Notes: generated by a model not told the origin, from the letters alone. A stretch of 64,000 nucleotides of DNA from Symbiodinium natans (GCA_905221605.1 CAJNDS010001068.1:177501-241500); one strand, 5' to 3'. Shown: positions 34,358-45,079, counted from the stretch's first letter. Translations and numbers: made by a program.

Positions 34358-34451
34358 CCCCCCCCCCCCCCACCCCCCCCCCCCCCCCCACCCCCCCCAC
34401 CCCCCCCACCCCCCCACCCCCCCCACCCCCCCACCCCCCCCACCCCCCCCC
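34358..34451 (-). repeat. C-rich (CCCCCCCA)n tract
   Basis: About 94 bp of C-runs separated by single A. Confidence 0.95.
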
Positions 34452-35643
34452 ATGCTGGGATTCGATAGGAAGGGTGGATCAGGGAAACCCTAAGCCCAGT
34501 ACCCGAAACCCAAAAAGCCCTCAACTAGGCCCTAAATTCTGAAGGCCTTAAAACCCCCAAAATCCTAAGCCCCAAACTCCAAATCCCAAAACCCGAAACC
34601 CTGAACTCCCCCTAAACCCTAAACCCTAAACCCGAAACCCTAAACCCAAACCCAAGAGCCGGCAGCCGAACCTGTGAAGGCAGAGCTTCACGAGCCTCGT
34701 CCAGCGACGCTTCCCATAAGGCTTCGAGAGTTTTGGAAATGAGGGTTTAGGGTTTAGGATTTAGGGTGTAGGGTTCAGGGTTTTGGGTTCAGGGTTTAGG
34801 GGTTAGAGGCTACGTGTTCTCGACTGTTGGTGACCCTCGACCCTAAACCCGCGTTCTAGGCTGCTCTTGAGGAACTTGACTCAAGCTACGAGTGCCAGAA
34901 TATAGAGGCATCGTGTTGGGCTTCACTATGGCAGCTTAGCTTTAAGTTCCTTAGCAGCAAAACCGTAAACCCTAAACCCTAAACCCTAAGCGCAGCAACC
35001 CAGAGCTCTGTTGCCGTGTAAGTCCGTCAGGTCTTGGGTGCAGCAGCTCTGTCTGTGGCAATGTGGTTACCCTTGTCAACCCCTGGAATTCTGCAATCCT
35101 TAGGTTTATCGCAACCCAAGCAAACCCCATGACAGGCACCCTTCCCCAAAATGCACCCAAAAAACTCTTCCTCGTCCATGGCCCTGGGTGCATAGGCCGT
35201 ATTTGTGGGTCTGCCTAGATGGGTAGTTCTCTTAAGTGGGGTTTTTTTGGGTCCCGTATAGAACACGGCACCCTTCATAATAAGGGCTCGTAAAGGGATC
35301 CTAAGTTTGAAGAAAGCTACCCGCATCTACTCACAGGAGTTGGCCCTACGGCTGGTTTAGGCTGCACTCCCTGGAAGCCTAAACCCTAAACCCTAAACCC
35401 GAAGCCCTAAGCCCTAAGCCCTAAACCCTAAACCCTAAACCTGCCGTTGGCCAGGCGCCTTACGCACTGGAAGAAGCATTCCTTCATGCACCTCGTTCAG
35501 ATGTGCATGCGTGTTCTTCCTGCGCACATCCGCGCCGAAGTGGACCGACTGAAGTCGGAGATGCCTCCACCTCGGCTGTCTTTCCGATGTAAGGGTGCAT
35601 TGTCTTTGGAGCTGTAGAAAGGACACCTGCTTGGAGGTAAGTG
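34452..35643. other. Spacer with short telomeric clusters, no gene seen
   Basis: CCCTAAA clusters at about 34,610-34,650, 34,968-34,990 and 35,382-35,440, and TTTAGGG at 34,742-34,805. The remaining unique DNA has open frames of 73-99 codons without known motifs. Confidence 0.5.
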
Positions 35644-35757
35644 TACCTTTGGGGGACCAAATGAACCCTAGAATTGGGGTCCTATGTCCGATACTACTAT
35701 AATTCCTAAGGTACATGAACCATAAACCCGTTTAGGGTTCATGTCGTCCCCAAGGTA
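35644..35757. mobile_element. MITE-like element, TACCTTNGGGGACCA family
   Basis: The first 69 bp (to 35,712) run from TACCTTTGGGGGACCAAATG through CCCTAGAATTGGGGTCC to TAATTCCTAAGGTA. They align in reverse complement with 40,546-40,615. A second partial copy ending GTCCCCAAGGTAA follows directly. Confidence 0.7.
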
Positions 35758-35982
35758 AATAATACAAGTCACATCTTCATTTTGCAGAAAATTCTGTACC
35801 GTGCCAGCATGCTTTCTGCATGAGGCCGAACGTCGTCTAAGATTCTGGGCTGCTGCTTACAAGGAATTTCACAAATAGATGTTGAAGTCATTTAGTATGA
35901 TGCTTAAGGCGTTTATGTGCAAATTGAGCTGTCATGAGATGGCTACGTGTGTCGTGAACAGTCGCAGTAACCCATCTTGGGA

Positions 35983-38240
35983 CGATGACAGCGAGGTTAT
36001 TTGAAGTGAGCACAGAACGCTCTCGTAGCGTGCGATGGATCACAGTACCGAATCTTTTCCACCAGCTGTGCGATGAGTTTTGGCCTCCTGCAGCTAGGGC
36101 TGGAGCACGCAGACGATACCACCAGAAGCTTAGGGTCACTAGGTGCACCATAGGTTTAGGGTTTAGGGTTTAGGGTTTAGGGTTTAGGGTTTAGGGTTTC
36201 GGGTTTAAGGTATCTGCGCCTGCAAGCGCCCAGTCGAGCTACTCAGTAAGAGTCGTGGAGGCCAGGCCCCTGGAGGAACCACATGGCTCGGGGACGGCCA
36301 GTAGGCATTTTCGCATCTTCCCATCTGGGGTTTGGGGGGGGTTTAGGGTTTAGGGTTTAGGGTTTAGGGTTCAGGGTTTAGGGTTGAGGGTCTGAAGGGT
36401 TTAGAGACGCTGTGTCAGATTGTATGCAGTATGCACTGGAGGGTACGATGCTAATGACTTGGTACGTCTTGGGTTTGGCTTCGCGGCACGAGGCTCCCAG
36501 CATAGATAGCAGCAGGAAGCTCGTATGGGCATGATGATGGATGTTCGGCTGCTAGAGTGCCGGTGAATGTAGGTAGGCCCTTGGGGTATGTTGTCTTTCC
36601 ATTTGCGGGCTTAAGAGGGCATCCTGCTATCTTGGGCGAGTTTTAGCCTCTTAGTCTGGGATACACGCCGTCTCGGGCCTGCATGGTCGTCGACGCACAG
36701 CTATGTTTGTTCGCTGCAGACACTGCAGGTGACAAACGTCTTTGGAGCTCCTGTGACTCTCATCAGGTGGTCGGGACGTGCCGATCGGCTGAGGCCAAGA
36801 GGCCCTTTGTGTCCTCGTGGCACATGGAGCATCAGCTGAATCAGGTGGACATGTGCAAAGTCTTCCCCATAGGTTGATTACTTCCTGCCCTAAACTACTC
36901 TGCACTGTGAAGCCCAACCCTCTGAAGTCCAAATGCTGCGGGAACCCCGCATCGCAACAGCTAATTGCCAGCAAGTCGCTTCTGATTTTACCGGTCGCTG
37001 CCTCCGGGCGATGACAGCGATGAGATGCCTTAGTATTTGAAGTGGCGTGCGGTGGATCACAGCAACGAATCTTCTCCACCAGCTACTCCTGCAGCTATGG
37101 CTGGAGCACGCAGACGATACAACCATAATGCACCATAGGTACACAGCAGGCTTAGGACTTGTCTGCATCTGCAAGCTCGCAGCCTAGCTACTCAGTAAGT
37201 GTCGTGGAGGCCAGGCTCCTGGACGAACCACATGGCTCAGACACTTTGCTTCCCAGCGCGGCCAGTAGGCACGTTCACATCAATCTTTATACACCACCAC
37301 CACCCCCCACCACCCTCAACACACGTAGGGCCGTTGGGGCTTGTGGGTTTAGGGCGCCAGCTGCGGTTCAGACTGTCGGAGTAATGCGATGATGATTCGG
37401 TACATCTTGGGTGTAGCTTCGCGACGCGATATGGGCATGATGGGTTCTGATGCCAGTGTGCCTGCGAATGAAAGCATCTGAAAGCTAGGTAGGCCGTCGG
37501 GGTATTCTCCATTATTGGGCTTAAGAGGGCATATCCTGTGAAATAGGGCTAGTGTTCAGGTTGAAACGCACAACCTGCAAGATGATATAACCTTTCAGAC
37601 TGAGGCAAGCCGTTCCCATGCTGCCCGGTAAGCAAGATGCAGGCTGGCCTGGCCTAACACCACGACCCACATTCCGGGCTTCGAAGTCTGGGATATGCGT
37701 CGTCACGGGCCTGCCCGGGGCGTCGACGCACGCACAGCTATGTATTTGTTGGCTTCAGACTTTTCGGGTCCAGGTGACAAACGTCTTTAGATCTCCTGTG
37801 GCTCTCAGGTGGTCGCAGACCACCCAGTTCCATCTGGAACGTGTTTTTTCAGCTTAGGCCAACCGGCCCTTTGTATCTTCTGGCAGCGACGCAGCTCATG
37901 AGACGCAATACGTCTTCATCGAGCATCAGGTGAGTCAGGTGGACAATTGCAAAACCCTAAACCCCAAACCCCCAACCCTAAACCCTAAACACTAAACCCT
38001 GCTCTGCACTGTGAAGCCTAGCCATGCAGCGCCCCCCTCTGAACCGCGCAACGTAAAACAGCTTCTGCCAGCAAGTCGCTCGTGATTTCACCGGTCGCTG
38101 CCTCCGGGCGATGACAGCGATGAGATGCCTTGGTATTTGAAGTGAACGCAGAATGGTTTGTGTAGTGTGTGATGGATCACAGTAGCGAATCTTTTCCACC
38201 AGCTATGGGATGGGATTTTGGCCTCCTACACAGAACCCAA
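35983..38240 (+). repeat. Degenerate tandem repeat, about 1.05-kb unit, 2+ copies
   Basis: GATGACAGCGA recurs at 35,983, 37,010 and 38,110, each followed by GTGCG(A/G)TGGATCACAG-like and CGAATCTT(T/C)TCCACCAGCT. A second landmark, GTCGTGGAGGCCAGGC, is at 36,254 and 37,200; a third, GGTGACAAACGTCTTT, is at 36,728 and 37,772. Telomeric blocks interrupt copy 1 at 36,153-36,200 and 36,341-36,390. Open frames of up to 142 codons shift between copies, which argues against coding. Confidence 0.85.
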
Positions 38241-38249
38241 TTATGACCG

Positions 38250-38368
38250 GTTTAGGGTTTAGGGTTTAGGGTTAGGGTTTAGGGTTTAGGGTTCAGGGTT
38301 CAGGGTTTAGGGTTTAGGGTTTAGGGTTTAGGGTTTGGGGTTTGGGGTTTAGGGTTTAGGGTTTAGGG
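38250..38368 (+). repeat. Interstitial telomeric block, TTTAGGG
   Basis: About 16 heptamers with two TTCAGGG and two TTTGGGG. Confidence 0.93.
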
Positions 38369-38734
38369 CACTTAAGGGGCTGGTAAGTGGTTTATAGCTA
38401 TACTTATACGTGTTTTATGACATTGAGTACCCTGAACCTCCAAGTAGGGCTGGAGCACCGCAGTCGATGCCACCAAGCACAACGCCCCATGGCAGCCGCT
38501 GAAGATCCCAAATCCCTGCAATGGAGTTGACTCCTAGTTATGCTGAACATGTTCCTTGGGAAATGAACCCTAAAAGGGCTTCTGGTGGATTTTCCGGTGC
38601 ATGTAAGGTCTGGGTCTTTGGAGCGTGTTTCGGCTACAGAGGATTTTGCAAAGGGCCAGTGTGGCGGAACAGTGCAGTGGCCTGGTGCATCGTCGCAAGT
38701 ACCATTGAAGCCCTCAAACCATCTAAACCTAAAT

Positions 38735-38809
38735 GGGGGTTTCCGAAAATAAGGGACCCCCCTATGGTAAAGACCCCAACAAGGCACCCCTAATTTCGGA
38801 AACCCCCCC
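38735..38809. mobile_element. MITE-like element, GGGGGTTTCCGAAA termini
   Basis: Left GGGGGTTTCCGAAAATAAGG pairs with right CCTAATTTCGGAAACCCCCC, a terminal inverted repeat of about 21 bp with one mismatch, around a roughly 33-bp interior. Confidence 0.8.
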
Positions 38810-38884
38810 AAGTTCTTTCATTCCCTATTCAGAGAACAGCTGCCAGTACTCTGCGTCGCGTCCGTAGCCTGCACACAGCCACGG

Positions 38885-38950
38885 CTAAGCCCTAAACCCT
38901 AAACCCTAAACCCTAAACCCTAAACCCTAAACCCTAAACCCTAAACCCTT
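38885..38950 (-). repeat. Interstitial telomeric block, CCCTAAA
   Basis: About nine near-perfect heptamers. Confidence 0.94.
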
Positions 38951-38986
38951 GGGCGCCGTGCGGCCTCAACTTGCCGGCTCTTCATC

Positions 38987-39140
38987 ACCTTGGGGACGAA
39001 GTGAACCCTGAAAGGGTTTAGGGTTTAGGGTTTAGGGTGTAGGGTTTAGGGTTTAGGGTTTATGATTCATATACCTCAATAAGATTTATAGCAGTATAGG
39101 GTGTAGGACAATTTTTTTAGGGCTCACTTGGTCCCCAAGG
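38987..39140. mobile_element. MITE-like element split by a telomeric tract
   Basis: The left arm ACCTTGGGGACGAAGTGAAC (38,987-39,009) is the inverted counterpart of the right arm AGGGCTCACTTGGTCCCCAAGG (ends 39,140). Between them is about 45 bp of TTTAGGG repeats (39,016-39,060), then TATAGCAGTATAGGGTGTAG, which matches TATAGTAGCATAGGGTATAC in the related element at 40,546-40,615. Confidence 0.7.
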
Positions 39141-39167
39141 CACTTGCTGGCAACGTGTGTCTTGTGT

Positions 39168-39243
39168 CAGGGTTTAGGGTTTAGGGTTTAGGGTTTAGGG
39201 TTTAGGGTTTAGGGTTTGGGGTTTGGGGTTTAGGGTTTAGGGC
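39168..39243 (+). repeat. Interstitial telomeric block, TTTAGGG
   Basis: About ten heptamers with two TTTGGGG. Confidence 0.93.
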
Positions 39244-39362
39244 AGATCTCGCACCGACTGCGTCTGCAGATGCACAGAGAAACCTTAAAACAACGAAAGC
39301 CCTGAGCCAGATGTACTTTAGGGTTTAAGGTTTAGGGTTTAGGGTTTAGGGCTTAGGGTTTG

Positions 39363-39458
39363 AGATGTTCCCCCTTCTACTACCAGTCCTTAATGGGGAT
39401 TATACTCGGGGGTACTAGAAAGCATATCAAGGGCTGTTAGTATACGGGGGAACATCCC
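39363..39458. mobile_element. MITE-like element, GGGATGTTCCCCC family
   Basis: Left GATGTTCCCCCTTCTACTA pairs with right TAGTATACGGGGGAACATCC. The interior ACCAGTCCTTAATGGGGAT and GGGGGTACTA matches the copies at 44,162-44,234 and (inverted) 2654-2708. Confidence 0.8.
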
Positions 39459-40254
39459 AAGATGTACTTCCAATTGCCTTGCGCAATAAAGGTCTGAAAG
39501 CTCGCGCGTGGTTGATGGTCGTCCCTTCTGGTGTCTGAACAGTGCTTGAGGAGCAAGTGAACGCCAACTTCCTTCCCAAAACTCGAGACCTGAGACGGTT
39601 TAGTACCGGGGTCGGAATAATGGCGAATAGTTGTCCATTAATTATACTATAAGAACCCCCCGAAAACCCTATTCGAATCATTCAGGAGGGTCCTAAAATT
39701 GGGTTTATTGTTGAAGGCAATACCGGCATCAAGGGTCTCATTGCAGTGCAAAGATCATGTTGCCAGCGGGTCTCTTCTGGTCTCACCTTTTTTTCAATCC
39801 GCTTGCATGGACATGGCCGCTCCATTGGCGATGGTCTGTCTGCCATCTTTCGGTGCGGCTATATGAAATACATAGACATGACGGCTTCATGGCAGGTGTT
39901 GTGCGTGAGAAAGTCCCCGTTTTCAATGCACATCGGTATGCGGGTTACTTTGCACCACGGTTTAGGGTTTAGGGTTTAGGGTTTAGGGGTATACCCGAGA
40001 ATTACAGCAAGGTGATGAACCATGCCCCATGCAGCAGAAGTTCTTGGGTCCGCCTAAACCCGTGAGCGGACGCCCTGTCCCTCATACTGCCCCACCCCAC
40101 CCTCCGGGGAGGGGTTAACCTGAGGGTTATGGTCTAGGGTTTAGGGTTTAGGGTTTAGGGTTTAGGGCTCAGGGTCGAGGGTTTAGGGCTTAATTTTAGG
40201 GCTTAGGGGGATGGATTGTGTAGGGCCGCGGGGCCTTGGCCATGCGCAGCTTCC
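39459..40254. other. Spacer, no gene seen
   Basis: Unique DNA with short TTTAGGG clusters at 39,958-39,987 and 40,136-40,170. Open frames of 71-84 codons have no recognisable motif. Confidence 0.4.
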
Positions 40255-40340
40255 TCTAAACCCTAAACCCTAAACCCTAAACCCCAAACCCTAAACCCTA
40301 AACCCTAAACCCTAAACCCTAAACCCTAAACCCTACACCT
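40255..40340 (-). repeat. Interstitial telomeric block, CCCTAAA
   Basis: About twelve heptamers with one CCCCAAA. Confidence 0.94.
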
Positions 40341-40459
40341 CAAAGCTGTTTCGCGGCAGGCGCCGCTGGTCGTCACAAGCAAGCTCAATGTCTTGCAGCA
40401 GGCCTGGGCCAAGGTGAAGCTGCTTTCCTTGGGGTCGAACATGACTCCTATACTAGAAG

Positions 40460-40545
40460 GGTTTAGTTTAGGGTTTAGGCTTTAGGGTTTAGGGGTTAGG
40501 GGTTAGGGTTTAGGGTTTAGGGTTTAGGGTTTAGGGTTTAGGGTT
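40460..40545 (+). repeat. Interstitial telomeric block, TTTAGGG
   Basis: About eleven heptamers, directly abutting the MITE-like element that starts at 40,546. Confidence 0.93.
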
Positions 40546-40615
40546 TACCTTAGTCGGAATTATAGTAGCATAGGGTATACGACCCCAATTTTAGGGTTCA
40601 TATGGTCCCCAAGGT
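40546..40615. mobile_element. MITE-like element, TACCTTNGGGGACCA family
   Basis: TACCTTAGTCGGAATTATAG through GACCCCAATTTTAGGG to ATATGGTCCCCAAGG. It matches the reverse complement of 35,644-35,712. Its AGGGTTCA end is telomere-like. Confidence 0.7.
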
Positions 40616-41049
40616 TTGATTCCCCTTGGAGTACTCGTCTTGCATTCAAGTCTTAAGTCGAAGGGCATGGAATATAAGTGGGAGCTCTCCTTGAGCATCA
40701 TCATCCGTCCAGAAAGGTGAGAAAAAAAACAAGGTGCTGAAAAACAAGAGGCCTACATAGGACTCTGGGTTGGAATCCTTTCGGAGAGTTTGGGGCTTGA
40801 TGAGTTGATCTAAATCCTAAACCCCAAACCCTAAACCCTAAACCCTAAACCCTGATGGTTCTAGACGACGTTACCAAGCAGTGTGCTAACACTGGAGCGG
40901 GGTCCTTGCCTTGAGGGCAGCATGACAAGGTTAACCCTAAACCCTAAACCCTAAACTTTCATAGGTTCCCAGGCCCTCACCTAGGCGTGGCGCAGATTCA
41001 GGGCGGAAACCGCGCACCTGCCAGAGTGCACATACCAGTCTGAAGGGAG

Positions 41050-41395
41050 TTTTGCCAGCGTCTGCCTGATACATTATTTCATACCTGTTTGAATATATGT
41101 GTATATTATTCTATCATAGTATTTGTAATATTACGGCCATGTTGCGTTCTTGATGTGTTTTCATGTTTTCTATCGCAATTTGTTTTACCATCGCTATATT
41201 AGAGTTTGTAAATCGCTATATTTGCAAAATCGTATATTAGTCAATCATTTTAATATATGATTGTGTTATTTATATCATGATATCATTATATATTCCATTA
41301 TTCGATTCTCCCAATTAATGTTTTATTATATTTTCCTATTCTTGTATCTTCGAAGTCTTTTCATATATGAAGCCGTGAGGATTTTGTACATGGAT
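41050..41395. other. AT-rich island, no gene seen
   Basis: About 340 bp of AT-rich DNA (TATATT, TTTTATTATA words) within otherwise GC-rich sequence. No long open frame and no clear repeat unit. Confidence 0.5.
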
Positions 41396-41480
41396 TTAGG
41401 CTTTCGGGCGTACGGGGAATGATGCTTGTGTGCTGGAGTCTAAGCTTCTGAGCAAGCTTGCCGTCTCAAGCACCTTTGCG

Positions 41481-41484
<4 letters not shown>

Positions 41485-41515
<31 letters not shown>
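41485..41515 (-). repeat. Poly-C tract, 31 C
   Basis: An uninterrupted C homopolymer. Overlapping Pro- or Gly-rich open frames are artefacts. Confidence 0.97.
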
Positions 41516-41517
<2 letters not shown>

Positions 41518-42081
41518 ACTCCATCTCTAAACCCACAACATCCCCCAGCGAAAGAACCCGAAGTCCTTGCAGAATCTTCTCTCGGCCCCAAACCCCTAAA
41601 AGATCAGAGTCCAAAGAGTAGAGCTTCAGTGGGTCGGGCTTGAGGTAGAGATTCTCTTGTCTCAGGCAGTTGCTCCACGCCATTCCAGAAGCCCTAAACC
41701 CTAAACACTAAACCCTAAACCCTAAACCCTAAACCTTAAACCCTAAACCCTAAACCCATCTCTTGCCTCAGTTGCTCCACAACTGCCTCAACAGCTGCCT
41801 GGATCGACTGGTGGGGCCGCGCTGCCTGGAGTTGAAGATGCAGAAGGGCCAGGCAGGGAGTTAGGGTTTAGGGTTCAGGGTTCAGGGTTAGTTTTAGGGT
41901 TTAGGGTTTAAGGTAAGGGCCAGGCAGGGAGAAGGGAAACCCGAGCACCCCCAGCCCCGAACCTTTCAAGTATGAAGGGTTTAGGGTTTAGGGTTTAGGG
42001 TAAGGCCCAAGTTAACACAAGTGGACCTTCGGACCCTCTAATCGCTGGACGTGGTTGTAGGCCGGCCACGGGCGCTCCACC

Positions 42082-42082
<1 letters not shown>

Positions 42083-42112
<30 letters not shown>
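42083..42112 (-). repeat. Poly-C tract, 30 C
   Basis: An uninterrupted C homopolymer followed by T and seven further C. Confidence 0.97.
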
Positions 42113-42115
<3 letters not shown>

Positions 42116-42360
42116 CCCCCGGCCTCCTGGACCCCACAGCGGCCCACAGAAACCTCCTCTATCTCGGCCCCCTCGCCCGGGCAAATTTAGCTTTTCATGA
42201 GCTGCCCTAAGCCCCAAACCCCAAACCCTAAACCCTAAACCCTACACCCTAATTACATCGTAAAACCTGAACCTGGGACCTCCCAACAACGGCACGAGAG
42301 GCCAACGACTTTGACGAGTTCAGCTTCCGGCCGAAGGATACCTCGAGATGGTTTTGGGCT

Positions 42361-42466
42361 TACTGTAGTAGGGAATGGAGGAATGAGGTTTAGGGTTTAG
42401 GGTTCAGGGTTTAGGGTTTAGGGTTTAGGTTTAGGGCCCTAATTCCTTCACTCCCTGCTAACCAAC
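42361..42466. mobile_element. MITE-like element with telomeric interior, GTAGGGAATG termini
   Basis: Left TAGTAGGGAATGGAGGAATG pairs with right CTTCACTCCCTGCTAACCAAC (imperfect, about 17 of 23 positions). The whole interior (42,389-42,437) is TTTAGGG repeat. The outer sequence GTTGGTTAG(C/T)AGGGA also occurs at 43,781. Confidence 0.6.
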
Positions 42467-43099
42467 AGCAAGTTGTGCGATTCAGGATTTCGTGGATGCT
42501 TAGGTCTTGTTGTAAATTGGGTTTAGGGTTCAGGGTTAGGGCTGGGTTTAAGTTGGTTTTGGGCGCTTAAGGCTTTTGAGGATGTTTAGGGCTAGGTTTA
42601 AACGGGGTTCAGGGTTCAGGGTTCAGGGTTCAGGGTTAGGGCTGGGTTTAAGCTTAATTTCTTTCTGCTTCAGGGTTTAGGGCGTTTAGGGGTTCGCAGG
42701 CATCCAATCTCGCTGAATACATTGTTCATCTGCTTCCGAAAACTGGCGCTGACATCGGATTTGGCATCGCGTACCTTAAGGTTCTCTAGTGACTCTAGTG
42801 CGATCTTTGGCAGTGCTGCCAGTTTCTGTGTTGGGGGCTCACGCTCGCGACTGCACGGCCTCGGATCAAGGGTTCAAGGGCTCAGGGTTTAGGGTCCATG
42901 TCATATTAGTCCGGGTAGTTGGAAGCAGAATTCCCAGCCCCAAGCCCTAAAGTTGTTTAGGGTTTAGGGTTTAGGGTTTAGGGTTTAGGGTTTAGGCATT
43001 TGGGGTCTAGGGACTCCTTTCCGAGGTCCTTCCCGAACGCGAAGCTCTACGGTGCGAGCTATACTGGGATTTAAGCTCGCCACACAGGCTACTGTTTGC
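42467..43099. other. Spacer with decayed telomeric words, no gene seen
   Basis: GGGTTCAGGG-type clusters at 42,520-42,700 and TTTAGGG at 42,957-42,998. No coding signal. Confidence 0.5.
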
Positions 43100-43211
43100 T
43101 GAAGAACCCCAAAAGAATAGAAAAGCTGAAGAAACCTAAAGAAAAGAAAATGATAATCCCTATATTATCCTTAGTAAGGAAGAATCTTCTAATTTTGTTC
43201 TGGGCTCTTAA
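43100..43211. mobile_element. MITE-like element, AAGAACCCC family (diverged)
   Basis: Left TGAAGAACCCCAAAAG, interior AATCCCTATATTATCC then TTAGTAAGGAAGAAT, right GGGCTCTTAAG. The interior matches 10,868-10,897 closely. The right terminus has mutated (GGGCTCTT instead of GGGGTTCTT). Confidence 0.6.
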
Positions 43212-43411
43212 GCAATTCGTCGCAGGAGCTTCTGCAGATGATCGCCGAGATGTACGTGTTCGTGGGAAAGGTGGACAAGGAGAAGGCCGAGTAACACCCC
43301 CCCCCCCCAGAGTCGGGTTTAGGGTTTAGGGTTTGGGGTTTAGGGTTTCGGGTTTAGGGTTTAGGGTTTAGGGTTCCCCACCCCCAAAGCCAAAGGCCTT
43401 TTTTTCAGATC

Positions 43412-43511
43412 CACATGGTCAGCTCTCTAAATTCGGGCCCCTTTTTGTGTGTGTCCGCCTTGAAAAAAGGGGCCCTGTGAGAGGGACCCTATTTTAGAGA
43501 AATGATCACAT
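43412..43511. mobile_element. MITE-like element with nested inverted repeats
   Basis: Outer arms ATGGTCAGCTCTCTAAAT and ATTTTAGAGAAATGATCACAT are imperfect inverted repeats. Inner arms GGGCCCCTTTTTGTG and AAAAAAGGGGCCC also pair. Confidence 0.6.
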
Positions 43512-43775
43512 AGACACTCAAAGCCCGGATAAGCTCGCCGCAACCCCAAGCACCAAAAGAAGGGCTAGTCTGGCCACCTTTGAGCTTCGAAGGCCCCCCC
43601 ACCGCACATCTGGGTTTAAAGTTTAGGGTATAGGGTTTAGGGTTCAGGGCTTAGGGTTTAGGGTTTAGGGCTAGGGTTTAGGGTTTGGCGGTCCAACAAG
43701 ACAGCTCCCTAACCCCGCAGACAAAAACAAAGCCTATCCCCGACAAGGTTGAGGGTGAAGGGTTGATAGGAGCTA

Positions 43776-43862
43776 TACTGTTGGTTAGTAGGGACTGAGG
43801 GAATGAGGTACCCTATATAATCCCTCGAAGGGTATATATATATAGGGGTTATATAGGAAGTT
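43776..43862. mobile_element. MITE-like fragment, TTAGTAGGGACTGAGG end
   Basis: GTTGGTTAGTAGGGACTGAG then GGAATGAGG matches the reverse complement of the right arm at 42,438-42,466. The following CCCTATATAATCCC and AGGGTATATATATATAGGGG form a hairpin. Confidence 0.5.
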
Positions 43863-44161
43863 TTCAGCTTACCATGTACTTCTCGTGGCCGAGTTGTCGT
43901 GTCCTTAAGGCTTTAAGGGCTTCTATTCCCCTAATTTTCAGGGCCTTGGTTAGGAACCACTAAACCCTAAACCCTAAGTTCTAAATGAGACCCCTCTGGG
44001 ACCGCCCCTCTAGCTGCACTTCAAAATCTTCCACGGGTTATAGGTTTACGTGAAACAAGTTCATATTTCTGTTCTTGGTGGGTGTATACAGGGGGTCCTT
44101 GTACATGTTGGTGGTTTTTTCTTTGGTGTCCTTTCGGGGTTCTAAACCATACTTCGCATTT

Positions 44162-44234
44162 GGGATGCTCCCCCTTATACTAACAGTCCTGAGTAGGGAT
44201 TCTTATAGGGGTACTATAAGCAGGGGAATCCCAA
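44162..44234. mobile_element. MITE-like element, GGGATGTTCCCCC family
   Basis: GGGATGCTCCCCCTTATACT then AACAGTCCTGAGTAGGG to GGGGTACTATAAG and GGGGAATCCC. Third copy of the family at 39,363 and 2654, slightly shorter. Confidence 0.75.
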
Positions 44235-44559
44235 CTTCGCATCGGTATTTACGCGGGTTTGCGCGGTTTACATGACGTTGAAACGAGGATGCATGGTTTT
44301 GCTCTACAAGAATCGAGCAGGAGCAAAGTCGGGCTCTTGCTTCGGCATTTGTTTCTTCAGACTCCACCATGCTGTAGGGTTTAGGGTTTAGGGTTTTGGG
44401 TTTTGGGTTTTGGGTTTAGGGAGTTGTCTCTGGGAAAATGGCATGCCTCTCCAAGAAACACCCGTGCTCGTCCAGCGGGAGACCTCTGCCAGTGTCGAGC
44501 CTTCACGCTAAACCCGGCAAACCCTCGCCTCCGCAGACGCTAAACCCTGAACCTTATAT

Positions 44560-44776
44560 ACCCTACACCGTACACCCTACACCCTACAAACCCCAATAGA
44601 CCCCAAACCCCAAACCCCAAACCCCAAACCCCAAACCCCAAACCCCAAAACCCCAAACCCCAAACCCCAAACCCCAAACCCTAAACCCTAAACCCTAAAC
44701 CCTAAACCCTAAACCCTAAACCCTAAACCCTAAACCCTAAACCCTAAACCCTAAACCCCAAACCCTAAACCCCAAC
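44560..44776 (-). repeat. Interstitial telomeric block, CCCTACA, CCCCAAA, then CCCTAAA
   Basis: Three sub-blocks: CCCTACA (about 4), CCCCAAA (about 13, 44,598-44,680), then CCCTAAA (about 12). Each variant is clustered. Confidence 0.94.
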
Positions 44777-44883
44777 CAGCCATGGCTCTCCGGCCTCTGC
44801 GAAGCCTTGGACGCGCGCTCGGCCCCCGCGGTGTGTCGGCCTTGGCCGCAGCGGTCCGGGAGGTCAGGGATGAGGCGACACGG

Positions 44884-44978
44884 GGTTTAGGGTTTAGGGT
44901 TTAGGGTTTAGGGTTTAGGGTTTAGGGTTTAGGGTTTAGGGTTTAGGGTTTAGGGTTTAGGGTTTAGGGTTTAGGGTT
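44884..44978 (+). repeat. Interstitial telomeric block, TTTAGGG
   Basis: About 13 near-perfect heptamers. Confidence 0.95.
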
Positions 44979-45079
44979 TTTGTTATATAGGTTGAAGGGC
45001 TTTTAGGGCTTATGTGGGTTTTAGGTTTGGGGTTTCTAGGGGTCAATGGGTTTAGGGTTGGTGTTGTTTAGGGTTCCTA

